NCBI GenBank assembly: GCA_020849935.1
Contig: JADZFJ010000513.1
Location: 1 to 6,705 of the forward strand
Direction of reading: 5' to 3'
Length of the DNA: 6,705 bases
Source of the DNA: Crocinitomix sp.
GTDB taxonomy: Bacteria > Bacteroidota > Bacteroidia > Flavobacteriales_D > Crocinitomicaceae
Both the position numbers and the translations under genes were made by a program. The notes under the pieces were generated by a model. It was not told the origin of the DNA and made no database searches. It saw only the letters and a list, made by a program, of their open reading frames with translations. Positions 1 to 6,640 of the stretch are shown piece after piece (the first letter of the stretch is position 1; every line of letters begins with the position of its first letter).

Positions 1-1345
1 AAATAAACGCGTCTTGTTGTCCTGTGGAGACAAGATTGGCAGTTCCTGCATTGGGGTCAAAGTCAACTGTACCATTAAACGAACCAGTGACGTAGATATT
101 ATCATCTTCATCCACTTGAATGGCTTGTAAATTATCATCGGTGGTTCCACCAAAAACTTTTACGTTGATAAAATTCCCATCTTCATCCAGTTTTTCGATG
201 AACATATCGCGCAACCCTGCCGAAGTGTGATCTTCTGCTCCCGCACCTCCATCAAAATCGACCGTGGTTTGATAAATTCCACCGACATAAACATTGCCTG
301 CCACGTCCGTGCCGATAGACATTCCAAAATCAAAAGTAGACCCTCCAAATTGTTTCGCCCACTGATAATCACCAGTTGAATTAAACTTAGATACAAAGGC
401 ATCATACCCCCCAACAACGGTTGCATTTTCTACTCCTGCAGTTGGATCAAAATCAGCAGTGCCTTCAAAATTTCCAGTAATATACATATTGTCAGCACCA
501 TCTACCGTGATAGCGTTACCAAAATCGTCTAAGGATCCTCCGAAACTCGTTGCCCAAATATACCCAGCATCACTGTCTAATTTACAGATAAAAACGTCCG
601 TCTCTCCGTTAGATGTTAAATTAGCTTCTCCAGCACCTAGGTCAAAATCAATCGTGTTTTTGAAGGAGCCGGTCAAATAAAGGTCGTCAGCATCATCGAT
701 ATACAAGCCATTGCCGCTGTCGCTGCCATTGCTGGTATATTTAATGGCCCACACAAAATTACCGTTGTTATCTAATTTCGATAAAAAAACATCCCCATTA
801 ATGGCATCCAAATTATACACCGCAACGCCTGGATCAAAGTCGGTAATTCCTTGAAATTGGCCTGTGGTATAGACATTTCCAACACCATCTACCTTAATAT
901 CTAAACTAAATGAAGCGCTTACCCCTTCAAAAACTTTAGCCCAAACATAATCGCCATCGGTACTTAACTTGCAAATAAACAGATTGTTATTTAAGGCCGT
1001 AAGATTGGCAACCCCTGCATTTGGATCAAAATCTGCTGTTCCTTTGAAATCGCCAAAAACATACACGTTTCCAGTTGCATCCACATCTACACCCCTACTA
1101 ATTGCACCTTCGTCTGCAGCGCCACCCATTTGTTTGGCCCAGATAAAACTTCCATTTGCATCATATTTTGCAACAAAGGCATCAAAAATTCCAACAGAGG
1201 TCAAATTGAAAACCGCTGCGCTTGGGTCGAAATCTGTTGTTCCACTGAATTGTCCACTTACATACACATTTCCAGAAGCATCGGTAACAAGATCATATCC
1301 CGTGTTTGTGCTTGCTGCATCAATGTTTGAAGCCCAATCCAAATT
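1..1345 (-). repeat. Coding array of seven ~195-bp repeats (paralogue 2)
   Basis: On the plus strand the array shows as recurring ggatcaaaatc-like words (the complement of the DFDP codons) near 1232, 1031, 839, 647, 452, 257 and 62. Spacing is 192 to 201 bases, centred on 195. The repeats are diverged at the DNA level but keep the protein pattern, so they are old protein repeats and not recent DNA duplications. Confidence 0.9.
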
Positions 1346-1408
1346 TTGTGCAGATCCATTTAAACTCGTGAGTAAACCTGCGGTTACCCAAATAAAATAT
1401 TTTTTCAT
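1..1408 (-). CDS. Secreted seven-repeat (SBBP-type beta-propeller) protein, C-terminus cut by the window edge
   Basis: This gene is open at the left edge: 469 codons are visible from the ATG at 1408 and no stop is reached. It begins with a signal peptide (KK, then a hydrophobic stretch; likely cleavage GSA|QN after residue 20). Seven repeats of about 65 residues follow, with DFD motifs starting at residues 59, 126, 190, 254, 319, 384 and 449. Each repeat reads roughly DFDPxAGxxNLTS, DxFVxKLDxxGxFxWAK, GNVYVTGxF, as in SBBP (seven-bladed beta-propeller-like) repeats. The fourth repeat has DFDLG and the sixth DFDGG instead of DFDP. Motif phase stays constant across the gene, so there is no sign of a frameshift. 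The closely similar upstream neighbour ends about 100 residues after its seventh motif with a T9SS sorting domain, so the missing part here probably carries one too (inference). The gene starts 24 bases after the neighbour's stop, which suggests co-transcription. Its biological role is unknown; it is probably a cell-surface or released protein. Confidence 0.93.
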   Translation of the reverse strand, partial: MKKYFIWVTAGLLTSLNGSAQNLDWASNIDAASTNTGYDLVTDASGNVYVSGQFSGTTDFDPSAAVFNLTSVGIFDAFVAKYDANGSFIWAKQMGGAADEGAISRGVDVDATGNVYVFGDFKGTADFDPNAGVANLTALNNNLFICKLSTDGDYVWAKVFEGVSASFSLDIKVDGVGNVYTTGQFQGITDFDPGVAVYNLDAINGDVFLSKLDNNGNFVWAIKYTSNGSDSGNGLYIDDADDLYLTGSFKNTIDFDLGAGEANLTSNGETDVFICKLDSDAGYIWATSFGGSLDDFGNAITVDGADNMYITGNFEGTADFDPTAGVENATVVGGYDAFVSKFNSTGDYQWAKQFGGSTFDFGMSIGTDVAGNVYVGGIYQTTVDFDGGAGAEDHTSAGLRDMFIEKLDEDGNFINVKVFGGTTDDNLQAIQVDEDDNIYVTGSFNGTVDFDPNAGTANLVSTGQQDAFI

Positions 1409-1432
1409 CCTATTTAATTTTGTGGTGCTGTT

Positions 1433-3094
1433 TTATTGTTTTACGAATGAAATTTTATTGATTCCATTCCCTGTTTTAATCGCCACGACGTATACCCCAT
1501 TCTCCAGATTTTCAATTGAAATCGTTTTGGTTGTGGAAGTATGTACTAATTCACCCAAGAGGTTATAAATTAAAAGAGCCTCGATGTTTTCATCCATTTG
1601 TACAGTGATTTGTGTCGTGGCAGGATTTGGATAAAGCGTTAAATACGCTTGATTGGCGTCCGAAATACCAGCATCATCCATTGCCAATTTAACCACAAAC
1701 CCATCCATCGACCCTACGGTTGTGAAGTTTGCTGTTGCAGCAGTTGGATCAAGATCAGCAGTACCTGCAAACCATCCTGTTATAAAAACATTATTGGTTG
1801 GATCAATAGCTAACGATTGGATCCAATCCGTTTCACTGCCTCCAATTTGCATCGCCGACAGCACTGTTCCGTCCGAATTTAATTTAAGACAAAACCCATC
1901 ATACAAGCCACCTGCCGTCAATATATTGGTTCCTGCGGTTGGGTCAAAATCAACCACACCACCAAATGCTCCGCCGATATAAATGTTTCCATTTGAGTTT
2001 ACAACAAGGTCTTCGGCACGGTCAGCATTCCCGCTTCCAAATTTTTCTGCCCAAACGTATTCTCCCGCAGGAGTTAGTTTACAAACAAAAATGTCGTCAT
2101 CGCCTTCGGAGATTAGATTTTCTGTAGCTGCACTTGGATCAAAATCAACGGTTCCGCCAAAATAACCGGCGATGTAAATATTAGTGGCATCATCTAAATC
2201 GATACCAAAAGCCTCCTCATATTCTGAACCTCCAATTTGTTTTACCCAAACCAAATCACCCGAAGCATTTAGTTTACTCACAAAAATATCTGCTGCTCCA
2301 ACAGGAGTGAGCTCGGTTGTTCCTGCTCCAGTATCGAAGTTGGTAATATCGTTAAATCTTCCAGTCGTATAAATATTGCCACTATCATCAAATTCGAAAG
2401 CATAAATATGAACGATATCCGTAGGATTTGTAAATTTTTTGACCCAAACAAAATCGCCGTTTACGTCTAATTTTAGTATGAATGTATCATAAAATCCAGA
2501 CAAGTTAAAAGTACCTGGTCCTGGATCAAAATCAATGGTTCCATTGTTAAAAATTCCAGAGATATAGACATTGTTACTTGCATCAACTGTGATACAATTC
2601 CCCTCTTCATTGTCCATACTTCCAAACGTTTTTACCCAATCAAAATCGCCATTAGCAGCTAATTTTAAAACAAAAACATCGTTGGCGTTCACACTTGTAA
2701 CAGACGCGGTTCCTGCTCCTGGATCAAAATCGACAGTCCCAATAAAGCTACCTGTTACATACACATTACTGCTATTGTCCGTCGCAATTGCCCAGCCAAT
2801 CTCATCACCGATCGAACCGATTTGTTTCACCCACACCAATGCGCCAGAAGCATCAAGTTTACATACGAAAATATCTCCCCCTGCCGAACCAAGGTTAGAA
2901 GTACCAACCCCCGGATCAAAATCTACGATTCCAGAAAAATAACCTGTGGTGAACACATTCCCATCATTATCTGTTGTTACGGCAAGATTTTGTGCATAAT
3001 TATTGCCGCTAAATTGCGCTGCCCAATCAAAATTTTGTGCATTGACAAATGAGGCTGCACAAGCAAGTGGTAAAAAAAGTAATTTCTTAAACAT
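1433..3094 (-). CDS. T9SS-secreted seven-repeat (SBBP-type beta-propeller) protein
   Basis: This is a complete 553-residue protein. Residues 1-19 form a signal peptide (FKKLL, hydrophobic core, cleavage VNA|QN). Seven repeats follow, with the DFDP-type motif starting at residues 58, 122, 188, 252, 317, 382 and 447, a period of 64-66. The fourth is degenerate (TNFDTG) and the seventh reads DLDP. Repeat consensus segments include DIFVCKLDxxGxxVWVKQIGGS and GNVYVTGxFxGTVDFDP. Residues 484-553 match the T9SS type A C-terminal sorting domain: LTLYPNPAT at its start, a central IYNLLGELVH, then ENGVYVVAI and a C-terminal ISFVKQ. Proteins with this tail cross the outer membrane by type IX secretion and are anchored or released (family knowledge). 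Seven repeats could close one seven-bladed propeller, although 65 residues per blade is long. The ligand is unknown. It is the upstream member of a tandem pair; the paralogue begins at 1408. Confidence 0.95.
   Translation of the reverse strand: MFKKLLFLPLACAASFVNAQNFDWAAQFSGNNYAQNLAVTTDNDGNVFTTGYFSGIVDFDPGVGTSNLGSAGGDIFVCKLDASGALVWVKQIGSIGDEIGWAIATDNSSNVYVTGSFIGTVDFDPGAGTASVTSVNANDVFVLKLAANGDFDWVKTFGSMDNEEGNCITVDASNNVYISGIFNNGTIDFDPGPGTFNLSGFYDTFILKLDVNGDFVWVKKFTNPTDIVHIYAFEFDDSGNIYTTGRFNDITNFDTGAGTTELTPVGAADIFVSKLNASGDLVWVKQIGGSEYEEAFGIDLDDATNIYIAGYFGGTVDFDPSAATENLISEGDDDIFVCKLTPAGEYVWAEKFGSGNADRAEDLVVNSNGNIYIGGAFGGVVDFDPTAGTNILTAGGLYDGFCLKLNSDGTVLSAMQIGGSETDWIQSLAIDPTNNVFITGWFAGTADLDPTAATANFTTVGSMDGFVVKLAMDDAGISDANQAYLTLYPNPATTQITVQMDENIEALLIYNLLGELVHTSTTKTISIENLENGVYVVAIKTGNGINKISFVKQ
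1670..3034 (-). repeat. Coding array of seven ~195-bp repeats (paralogue 1)
   Basis: Seven units of 64-66 codons occupy nearly all of the mature protein between signal peptide and sorting domain. Phase and number match the array in the adjacent gene (first motif at residue 58 here, 59 there; seventh at 447 and 449). This supports whole-gene duplication of a seven-repeat ancestor over independent repeat expansion. Confidence 0.9.
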
Positions 3095-3384
3095 ACAATT
3101 TTTGTTTTATTTTAAGTGCAAGATTAGGTGAATTAAAAGGGTTTATCTACTCCGTTTTTAGCAATAGCATTTTTAGTTTAGGAATGGACTTATTTGATTT
3201 TTTGAATCGGTTTTTGATTGGGATTTGGAAGAAAAAACGAAAAGTTGGTTCTTTTTAAATTCCTAAGTGATATTGAATAATCGATTATATTTTTCACTAT
3301 TTTTAGTTCGATATTTGTAGAAAATTCTTGCCTGCTTAGTGAGATTTTCTGCGATAGAATTGACGAAACACCTAATATTAAAAA

Positions 3385-4320
3385 ATGAAATTTACGAAGA
3401 TACTGCATGTTCAATTAGTTACCTTTTTACTGAGCTGTTTACCTCTTTCGGTAAATTCCCAAACGTCAACAAATGGATCGGATTCACTCCTCCATAAAAT
3501 TGAACAAATCGTGGCCAACAAAAAGTCCACAGTTGGGGTGTCAATTATAGGCAATAATGGGAAGGATGTTGTTTCATGGAACGGGGATAAACGATTTCCC
3601 ATGCAAAGCGTCTTCAAATTTCACATAGCATTGGTGGTTTTGTCGGAGGTAGACAAGGGAACCTTTATGCTGGATCAAAAAATTACGGTGAGTAAAAAGG
3701 ATTACTTACCCAAAAGTTTTTGGAGTCCGCTCCGAGATGATTATCCGCAAGGTGGGACATTTACAATTGCTCAATTAATTCAAGATTCTGTTTCAAAAAG
3801 TGACAACAGTGCTTGTGATATTTTAATTCGATTGGTTGGAACACCCAAAACCATCGAAGAATATTTTAAGAAAATGAAGATTAACGATCTGCAAATTACC
3901 TTTAATGAAAAAGACATGCAGGCCGTATGGGAAAACATGTATCAAAATTGGACGACGCCAAATGCGGCAAGTGAGACCATTAAACTCTTTTACGAAAATA
4001 AAAACAACCTACTTTCGAAAGCGAGTTATGACTTTTTTTGGAAAACAAATATTGAAACCATCACGGGTCAAAATCGGATTAAAGGATTATTGCCCGAAGG
4101 TACCATTGTGGCGCACAAAACTGGTTGGTCAGGCACCAACAAAAAAACAGGAATTACGGACGCGTTAAACGATATTGGCATTGTCTTTTTTCCAAATGGT
4201 ACGTATTTTATTATCAGTGTTTTTATTACCGATTCGAAAGAAAATGTGGAAACAAACGAACGAATCATTGCAGACATTGCAAAAGCAGCTTATGACCATT
4301 TTAATCCGACGATTAAATAG
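3385..4320 (+). CDS. bla: Class A serine beta-lactamase, subclass A2 type (PER/CME/CIA-like)
   Basis: This 311-residue periplasmic enzyme would open the beta-lactam ring through an acyl-serine intermediate. All class A catalytic motifs are present: S75-V-F-K78 (Ambler S70xxK), S139-D-N141 (SDN loop), E175 in NEKDMQ (general base E166 of the omega loop) and K245-T-G247 followed by WSG (KTG box). The omega loop reads EKDMQ...YQNWTTP, not the TEM-type EPELN, so Ambler position 170 is Gln and not Asn. That pattern and the YQNWT segment point to the subclass A2 enzymes common in Bacteroidota, such as PER, CME and CIA. Residues 1-25 form a signal peptide (likely VNS|QT). C18 in LLSC makes a weak lipobox, so a lipoprotein form is possible but less likely. 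The start is supported by the signal peptide and the A-rich leader attaaaaaatg. No LysR-type regulator lies nearby. A partial -7 match, GATATTTG at 3310-3317, has no well-placed -33 partner. The substrate range cannot be read from sequence alone. Confidence 0.95.
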   Translation: MKFTKILHVQLVTFLLSCLPLSVNSQTSTNGSDSLLHKIEQIVANKKSTVGVSIIGNNGKDVVSWNGDKRFPMQSVFKFHIALVVLSEVDKGTFMLDQKITVSKKDYLPKSFWSPLRDDYPQGGTFTIAQLIQDSVSKSDNSACDILIRLVGTPKTIEEYFKKMKINDLQITFNEKDMQAVWENMYQNWTTPNAASETIKLFYENKNNLLSKASYDFFWKTNIETITGQNRIKGLLPEGTIVAHKTGWSGTNKKTGITDALNDIGIVFFPNGTYFIISVFITDSKENVETNERIIADIAKAAYDHFNPTIK

Positions 4321-4419
4321 AACTTATTCGGATGGAAAAATGATTATTTTTGAAAAATATCGCTGGGCAATAGCTCAAGAACAAAGCGGATTTATCCAAC
4401 CCAAAGCATAAAAAACTTA

Positions 4420-4989
4420 CTAATTTTTCACCGCTTTCAAAAATACTTTTTCGTCCCTTCCCTGAGAAATAAGACCAATTCCAGGAGCATACAGGGTGAT
4501 ATAATGAAAATCATCTGTTAAGTTATGTTGATCCACCTCAATCACATTCGTATATTTATTTCCATTGCTGTCTTTATATTTCTTTAACATGCGTGTGGTT
4601 TGTTTGAATTCGGTTAGTTGCATATCAAATGACACGGAGTAACTAGAATCAACAACCTCATTTGGTCGTACAATTTTAATGTATGAATCGAGATAATTAA
4701 TCCCATTAAATTTATCTAAAACAACATAGCTCCCTGCAATTAAAAGATCGTCTTTATAGGCATAAAAAACGGTGCTTTCATTTCCAGAAGAGAGCTGTTT
4801 TTTCGTGTAATAACACACTGTATATCCTTCATAATTAAAAGACTGACTATACGTCATTGTTAATGTATCTCCACTTCGGTCTTGATAGTACAAGGTAATG
4901 TTCGGGTCTAAACAAAGATAATCCATTGCTTGTTGACCCCAGGTGAAACAAGAACTAAAGAGTAAAAAAGAGTAGAAAATTGCTTTCAT
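4420..4989 (-). CDS. Exported protein of unknown function
   Basis: This encodes 189 residues. The N-terminus MKAIFYSFLLFSSCFTWGQQ is a signal sequence. Cleavage is likely after TWG (residue 18); C14 in FSSC gives an imperfect lipobox, so lipid attachment is a weaker alternative. The mature part is rich in Tyr, Thr, Asp and alternating beta-strand-like patterns and has no further membrane segment. The C-terminal region (YTNVIEVD, then YITLYAPGIGLISQGRD) resembles the end of many small Bacteroidota periplasmic proteins in which a 'NVI.V' strand precedes 'YYAPGIGLI'. This resemblance is from memory and does not give a function. The gene converges with the beta-lactamase gene, with 99 bases between the stops, and ends in TAG. 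No convincing promoter pair is visible upstream of 4989; the best -7-like match on its strand is AAAATTTG (complement of 5004-5011) without a -33 partner. Confidence 0.85.
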   Translation of the reverse strand: MKAIFYSFLLFSSCFTWGQQAMDYLCLDPNITLYYQDRSGDTLTMTYSQSFNYEGYTVCYYTKKQLSSGNESTVFYAYKDDLLIAGSYVVLDKFNGINYLDSYIKIVRPNEVVDSSYSVSFDMQLTEFKQTTRMLKKYKDSNGNKYTNVIEVDQHNLTDDFHYITLYAPGIGLISQGRDEKVFLKAVKN

Positions 4990-5249
4990 AAGTTAAAGTT
5001 CTGCAAATTTTTAGTTTTAAAGTTATTGATTTTTGCTTTTGTTACACAAAAGTTACTTGAATAAATATGGATTTTGAAAGATTAAAATTTTTGCTTTAAA
5101 TATTGACACGTGCGAATTGTGTATTAAATTTACATGATGCACGGAGCCGTTTTACCCTTATTCCATGTGTAAAAATGATTAATTTTCGTCAAAATTTTAA
5201 AAGGAATAAGAAATTAAAGCAGGACAATATTTAAACGTTTGATCAGTTT
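4990..5249. other. AT-rich intergenic region between divergent genes
   Basis: There is no convincing protein gene here. The stretch is strongly AT-rich. Its one notable point is a promoter-like pair on the plus strand: TTG at 5103-5105 and TAAATTTA at 5125-5132, separated by 19 bases (the last base deviates from TAnnTTTG). It is followed at once by a 12-codon open frame (5134-5172). Small palindromes AAACGTTT (5233-5240) and TGATCA (5240-5245) lie next to the larger palindrome described separately. Confidence 0.6.
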
Positions 5250-5265
5250 TTTTGATTAATCAAAA
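5250..5265. promoter_or_regulatory. Perfect 16-bp palindrome, possible operator
   Basis: TTTTGATTAATCAAAA is an exact inverted repeat with no central spacer. It covers the -33 element (TTTG, 5251-5254) of the promoter for the SUKH gene, so a dimeric regulator bound here would block or alter RNA polymerase access. The sequence is seen directly; the operator role is inference. It lacks the GC-rich stem and T-tract layout of a terminator. Confidence 0.45.
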
Positions 5266-5283
5266 GTTACAACATTAGATTTG
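5251..5283 (+). promoter_or_regulatory. Bacteroidota-type promoter for the SUKH operon
   Basis: A -33 TTTG (5251-5254) and a perfect -7 TAGATTTG (5276-5283, consensus TAnnTTTG) are separated by 21 bases, within the range accepted for Bacteroidota housekeeping promoters. Transcription would start near 5288-5290, leaving a leader of about 18 bases before the ATG at 5307. Confidence 0.65.
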
Positions 5284-5306
5284 TCTTCAATCGAAAGCTA
5301 AATAAT

Positions 5307-5831
5307 ATGAAAAAAAACTTAGAAATACTCTTTCGCAAATCCATTGAACTGGGGGATGAAAATTACACCGACGAGCAAATCGAGGTAAAATGGATTGGTA
5401 ATCCTCCAGCTTGCGCAACGGATATTGAAAATGCTGAAAATCGCTTGGGAATTAAACTTCCAAACGACTATATTGAAATGATAACAATTGCAAACGGTTT
5501 TCCAACCTGTTCGAATAGTGTCGAACCTAGTTTTCAAAAGGTCCAAGAAATTGATTATTATCGAAATTATGAATACAATGTCATAGACACTTGGAAAGAG
5601 CTAGGAGAATTGGACGAGGTGATAAACGAACTAGAAATGGCAATCATGATTGCAGGTTTTGAAGAAGAGCAGCAATTTCTAATCATCCCTCCAAAAAGTG
5701 AAAATGAAAAATGGAAATATTGGAAATTCGCCTTGTGGATTCCAGGTGAAGAAGAATATCAGCAGTTAAATGACTATTTTGAAGGCGTCATCCGATTTTT
5801 GACCAATCAAATTCAAGAAAATGGCACATAA
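5307..5831 (+). CDS. SMI1/KNR4 (SUKH) family protein, candidate immunity protein
   Basis: This is a 174-residue cytoplasmic protein with no signal peptide or membrane segment. The SUKH signature is clear: W29-I-G...PPA (29-35), D39-I, A42-E-x-R-LG (42-48), LPxDY (51-55) and ANGF (62-65), followed by an acidic strand-rich half ending FLIIPP...FALWIPGEE...YFEGVIRFL (124-165). The length is normal for single-domain members. In bacteria SUKH proteins often neutralise nuclease or other toxins of contact-dependent, polymorphic or phage-like systems; others have different roles, so immunity here is an inference and no toxin gene is in the window. The start is fixed by the promoter about 20 bases upstream and the A-rich site aaataatatg. 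The last 11 bases overlap the start of the next gene, implying coupled translation. Confidence 0.92.
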   Translation: MKKNLEILFRKSIELGDENYTDEQIEVKWIGNPPACATDIENAENRLGIKLPNDYIEMITIANGFPTCSNSVEPSFQKVQEIDYYRNYEYNVIDTWKELGELDEVINELEMAIMIAGFEEEQQFLIIPPKSENEKWKYWKFALWIPGEEEYQQLNDYFEGVIRFLTNQIQENGT

Positions 5832-5970
5832 GCGAAAAGGACAATTAACCACCGCGTCCGAATGGGCAAAGCATTTACGAAAATATCTTCGCCGACAATT
5901 TTGGAAAGGTGAACGGAAAGCGGAGAGGAAAATGATTGATCATGAATTAGACAACAAAAATGATCTATAA
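5821..5970 (+). CDS. Small basic 49-residue protein overlapping the SUKH gene
   Basis: The open frame ATGGCACATAAG...CTATAA encodes 49 residues starting MAHKRKGQLTTASEWAKHLR. It has 8 Lys and 6 Arg against 7 Asp/Glu plus 3 His, and is strongly positive through residue 37. A predicted helix with aromatic anchors (W15, Y22, F27, W28) and the run KYLRRQFWKGERKAERK suggests nucleic-acid, ribosome or partner binding (inference). The ATG lies inside the last codons of the SUKH gene in another frame and the 11-base overlap ends at that gene's TAA, the classic layout for coupled translation. The upstream AAGAAA could serve as a weak ribosome site. No known domain is recognised. The overlap, sensible stop position and biased composition support a real gene; short length is the main doubt. 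It might alternatively be the tail or a remnant of a longer gene. Confidence 0.72.
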   Translation: MAHKRKGQLTTASEWAKHLRKYLRRQFWKGERKAERKMIDHELDNKNDL

Positions 5971-5997
5971 CCAACATCATCTTTTAAATTAAAATCA

Positions 5998-6621
5998 ATG
6001 AACTCATTGAAAATTGCGTTATTTCTATTCATAATTGCTTCATGCTCTCCTCAAGAATCCACCCTAGGCGATGAAAACGAGACTGAAATTAAGTTAAACT
6101 GCGATTCTACTTTTCAAATTTGTTTGGAACTAGTTAAAGGGGATTCAATCCCATTTACTGGTGATAATATCGGTGGCTATTACGATTGGGGCTTCGAAGA
6201 TATTAGATTTACTAATGACTCATTTTATAGATGCAAGAAAGACATTATTTCAAATTTTGACTTGTCATTGGATGTAGAAAGCATTTGGGAAGACTTTGGT
6301 TTAGATACCCTTTTTTCAAAAGCGGAAATTGAGGCCTATCCAAATCAAGACTTACTGATTAATCCTTCTTGTTATCCCGATTATCATTTCATTTCTCAAG
6401 ATTCTATGGTTAAACGCTACGATCATTGGCAAAACGGAGCTGATGTGCCAATAGGATATTTTAGATTTTCAAAGCCACTATTTACTAATGATGGCAATTA
6501 CATTTTTATGCAATTGGAAGACTTTCGTGGTCCGATGAACGCAAGTGGATGGGTTTATTTGTTCAAAAAACAAAATGAGCGATGGACAATCTTGCGAAAG
6601 AAGTGTGTTTGGATTTCGTAA
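5998..6621 (+). CDS. Lipoprotein of unknown function
   Basis: This 207-residue protein has a textbook lipoprotein signal: charged start, hydrophobic core LFLFII, and lipobox I13-A-S-C16, so it should be lipidated at C16 and anchored in the inner or outer membrane, facing the periplasm or the cell surface. Residues 17-34 are an acidic, flexible linker. The C-terminal part (FSKPLFTNDGNYIFMQ, then GWVYLFKK, W196 and the final WIS) has the pattern 'sKPvF..dg.yalv...G.G..yL.kK..gkW.i....WIS' shared by many small Bacteroidota secreted proteins; I know of no assigned function for it. Further cysteines at 35, 42, 79, 125 and 203 could form disulfides. The gene begins 27 bases after the small basic gene in the same direction with no clear promoter between, so it is probably the third member of the SUKH operon. 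Confidence 0.88.
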   Translation: MNSLKIALFLFIIASCSPQESTLGDENETEIKLNCDSTFQICLELVKGDSIPFTGDNIGGYYDWGFEDIRFTNDSFYRCKKDIISNFDLSLDVESIWEDFGLDTLFSKAEIEAYPNQDLLINPSCYPDYHFISQDSMVKRYDHWQNGADVPIGYFRFSKPLFTNDGNYIFMQLEDFRGPMNASGWVYLFKKQNERWTILRKKCVWIS

Positions 6622-6640
6622 ATTGGCATTTAATTTCTCC

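Noticed and set aside
969..1568. 199-codon open frame on the plus strand across the junction of the two repeat genes
   Set aside because: It is antisense to the end of one repeat gene and the start of the other. Its own repeats mirror the complement of the DFDP/KLD motifs, and both minus-strand genes have signal peptides and coherent domains.
1653..2942. Several plus-strand open frames of 60-123 codons, rich in Ser, Pro and Lys, with a recurring GSKSTVP-like motif
   Set aside because: They are shadows: GSKSTVP is the reverse-complement reading of the repeated DFDP region, so the apparent repeats come from the real minus-strand gene.
1..3034. Possible CRISPR or mobile repeat array suggested by regular 195-base spacing
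   Set aside because: The periodicity is in-frame protein repeats with signal peptides and a sorting domain. The units are diverged at the DNA level and there are no spacers.
3095..3384. Divergent promoter region between the repeat operon and the beta-lactamase, with near -7 matches GATATTTG (plus, 3310-3317) and TAATCTTG (minus, 3119-3126)
   Set aside because: Neither has a TTG/TTTG element at a suitable distance (17-23 bases) and each deviates from TAnnTTTG, so neither is listed as a promoter.
4336..4351. AAAAAT-GATT-ATTTTT hairpin after the beta-lactamase stop, considered as a terminator
   Set aside because: The stem is pure A-T and only 6 bases long with no following T-tract, so it is too weak to call in AT-rich DNA.
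4340..4411. 23-residue open frame MIIFEKYRWAIAQEQSGFIQ... between the convergent genes
   Set aside because: It is too short, with no recognisable family, promoter or coupling. It could be the tail of a decayed gene, but nothing in the window supports that.
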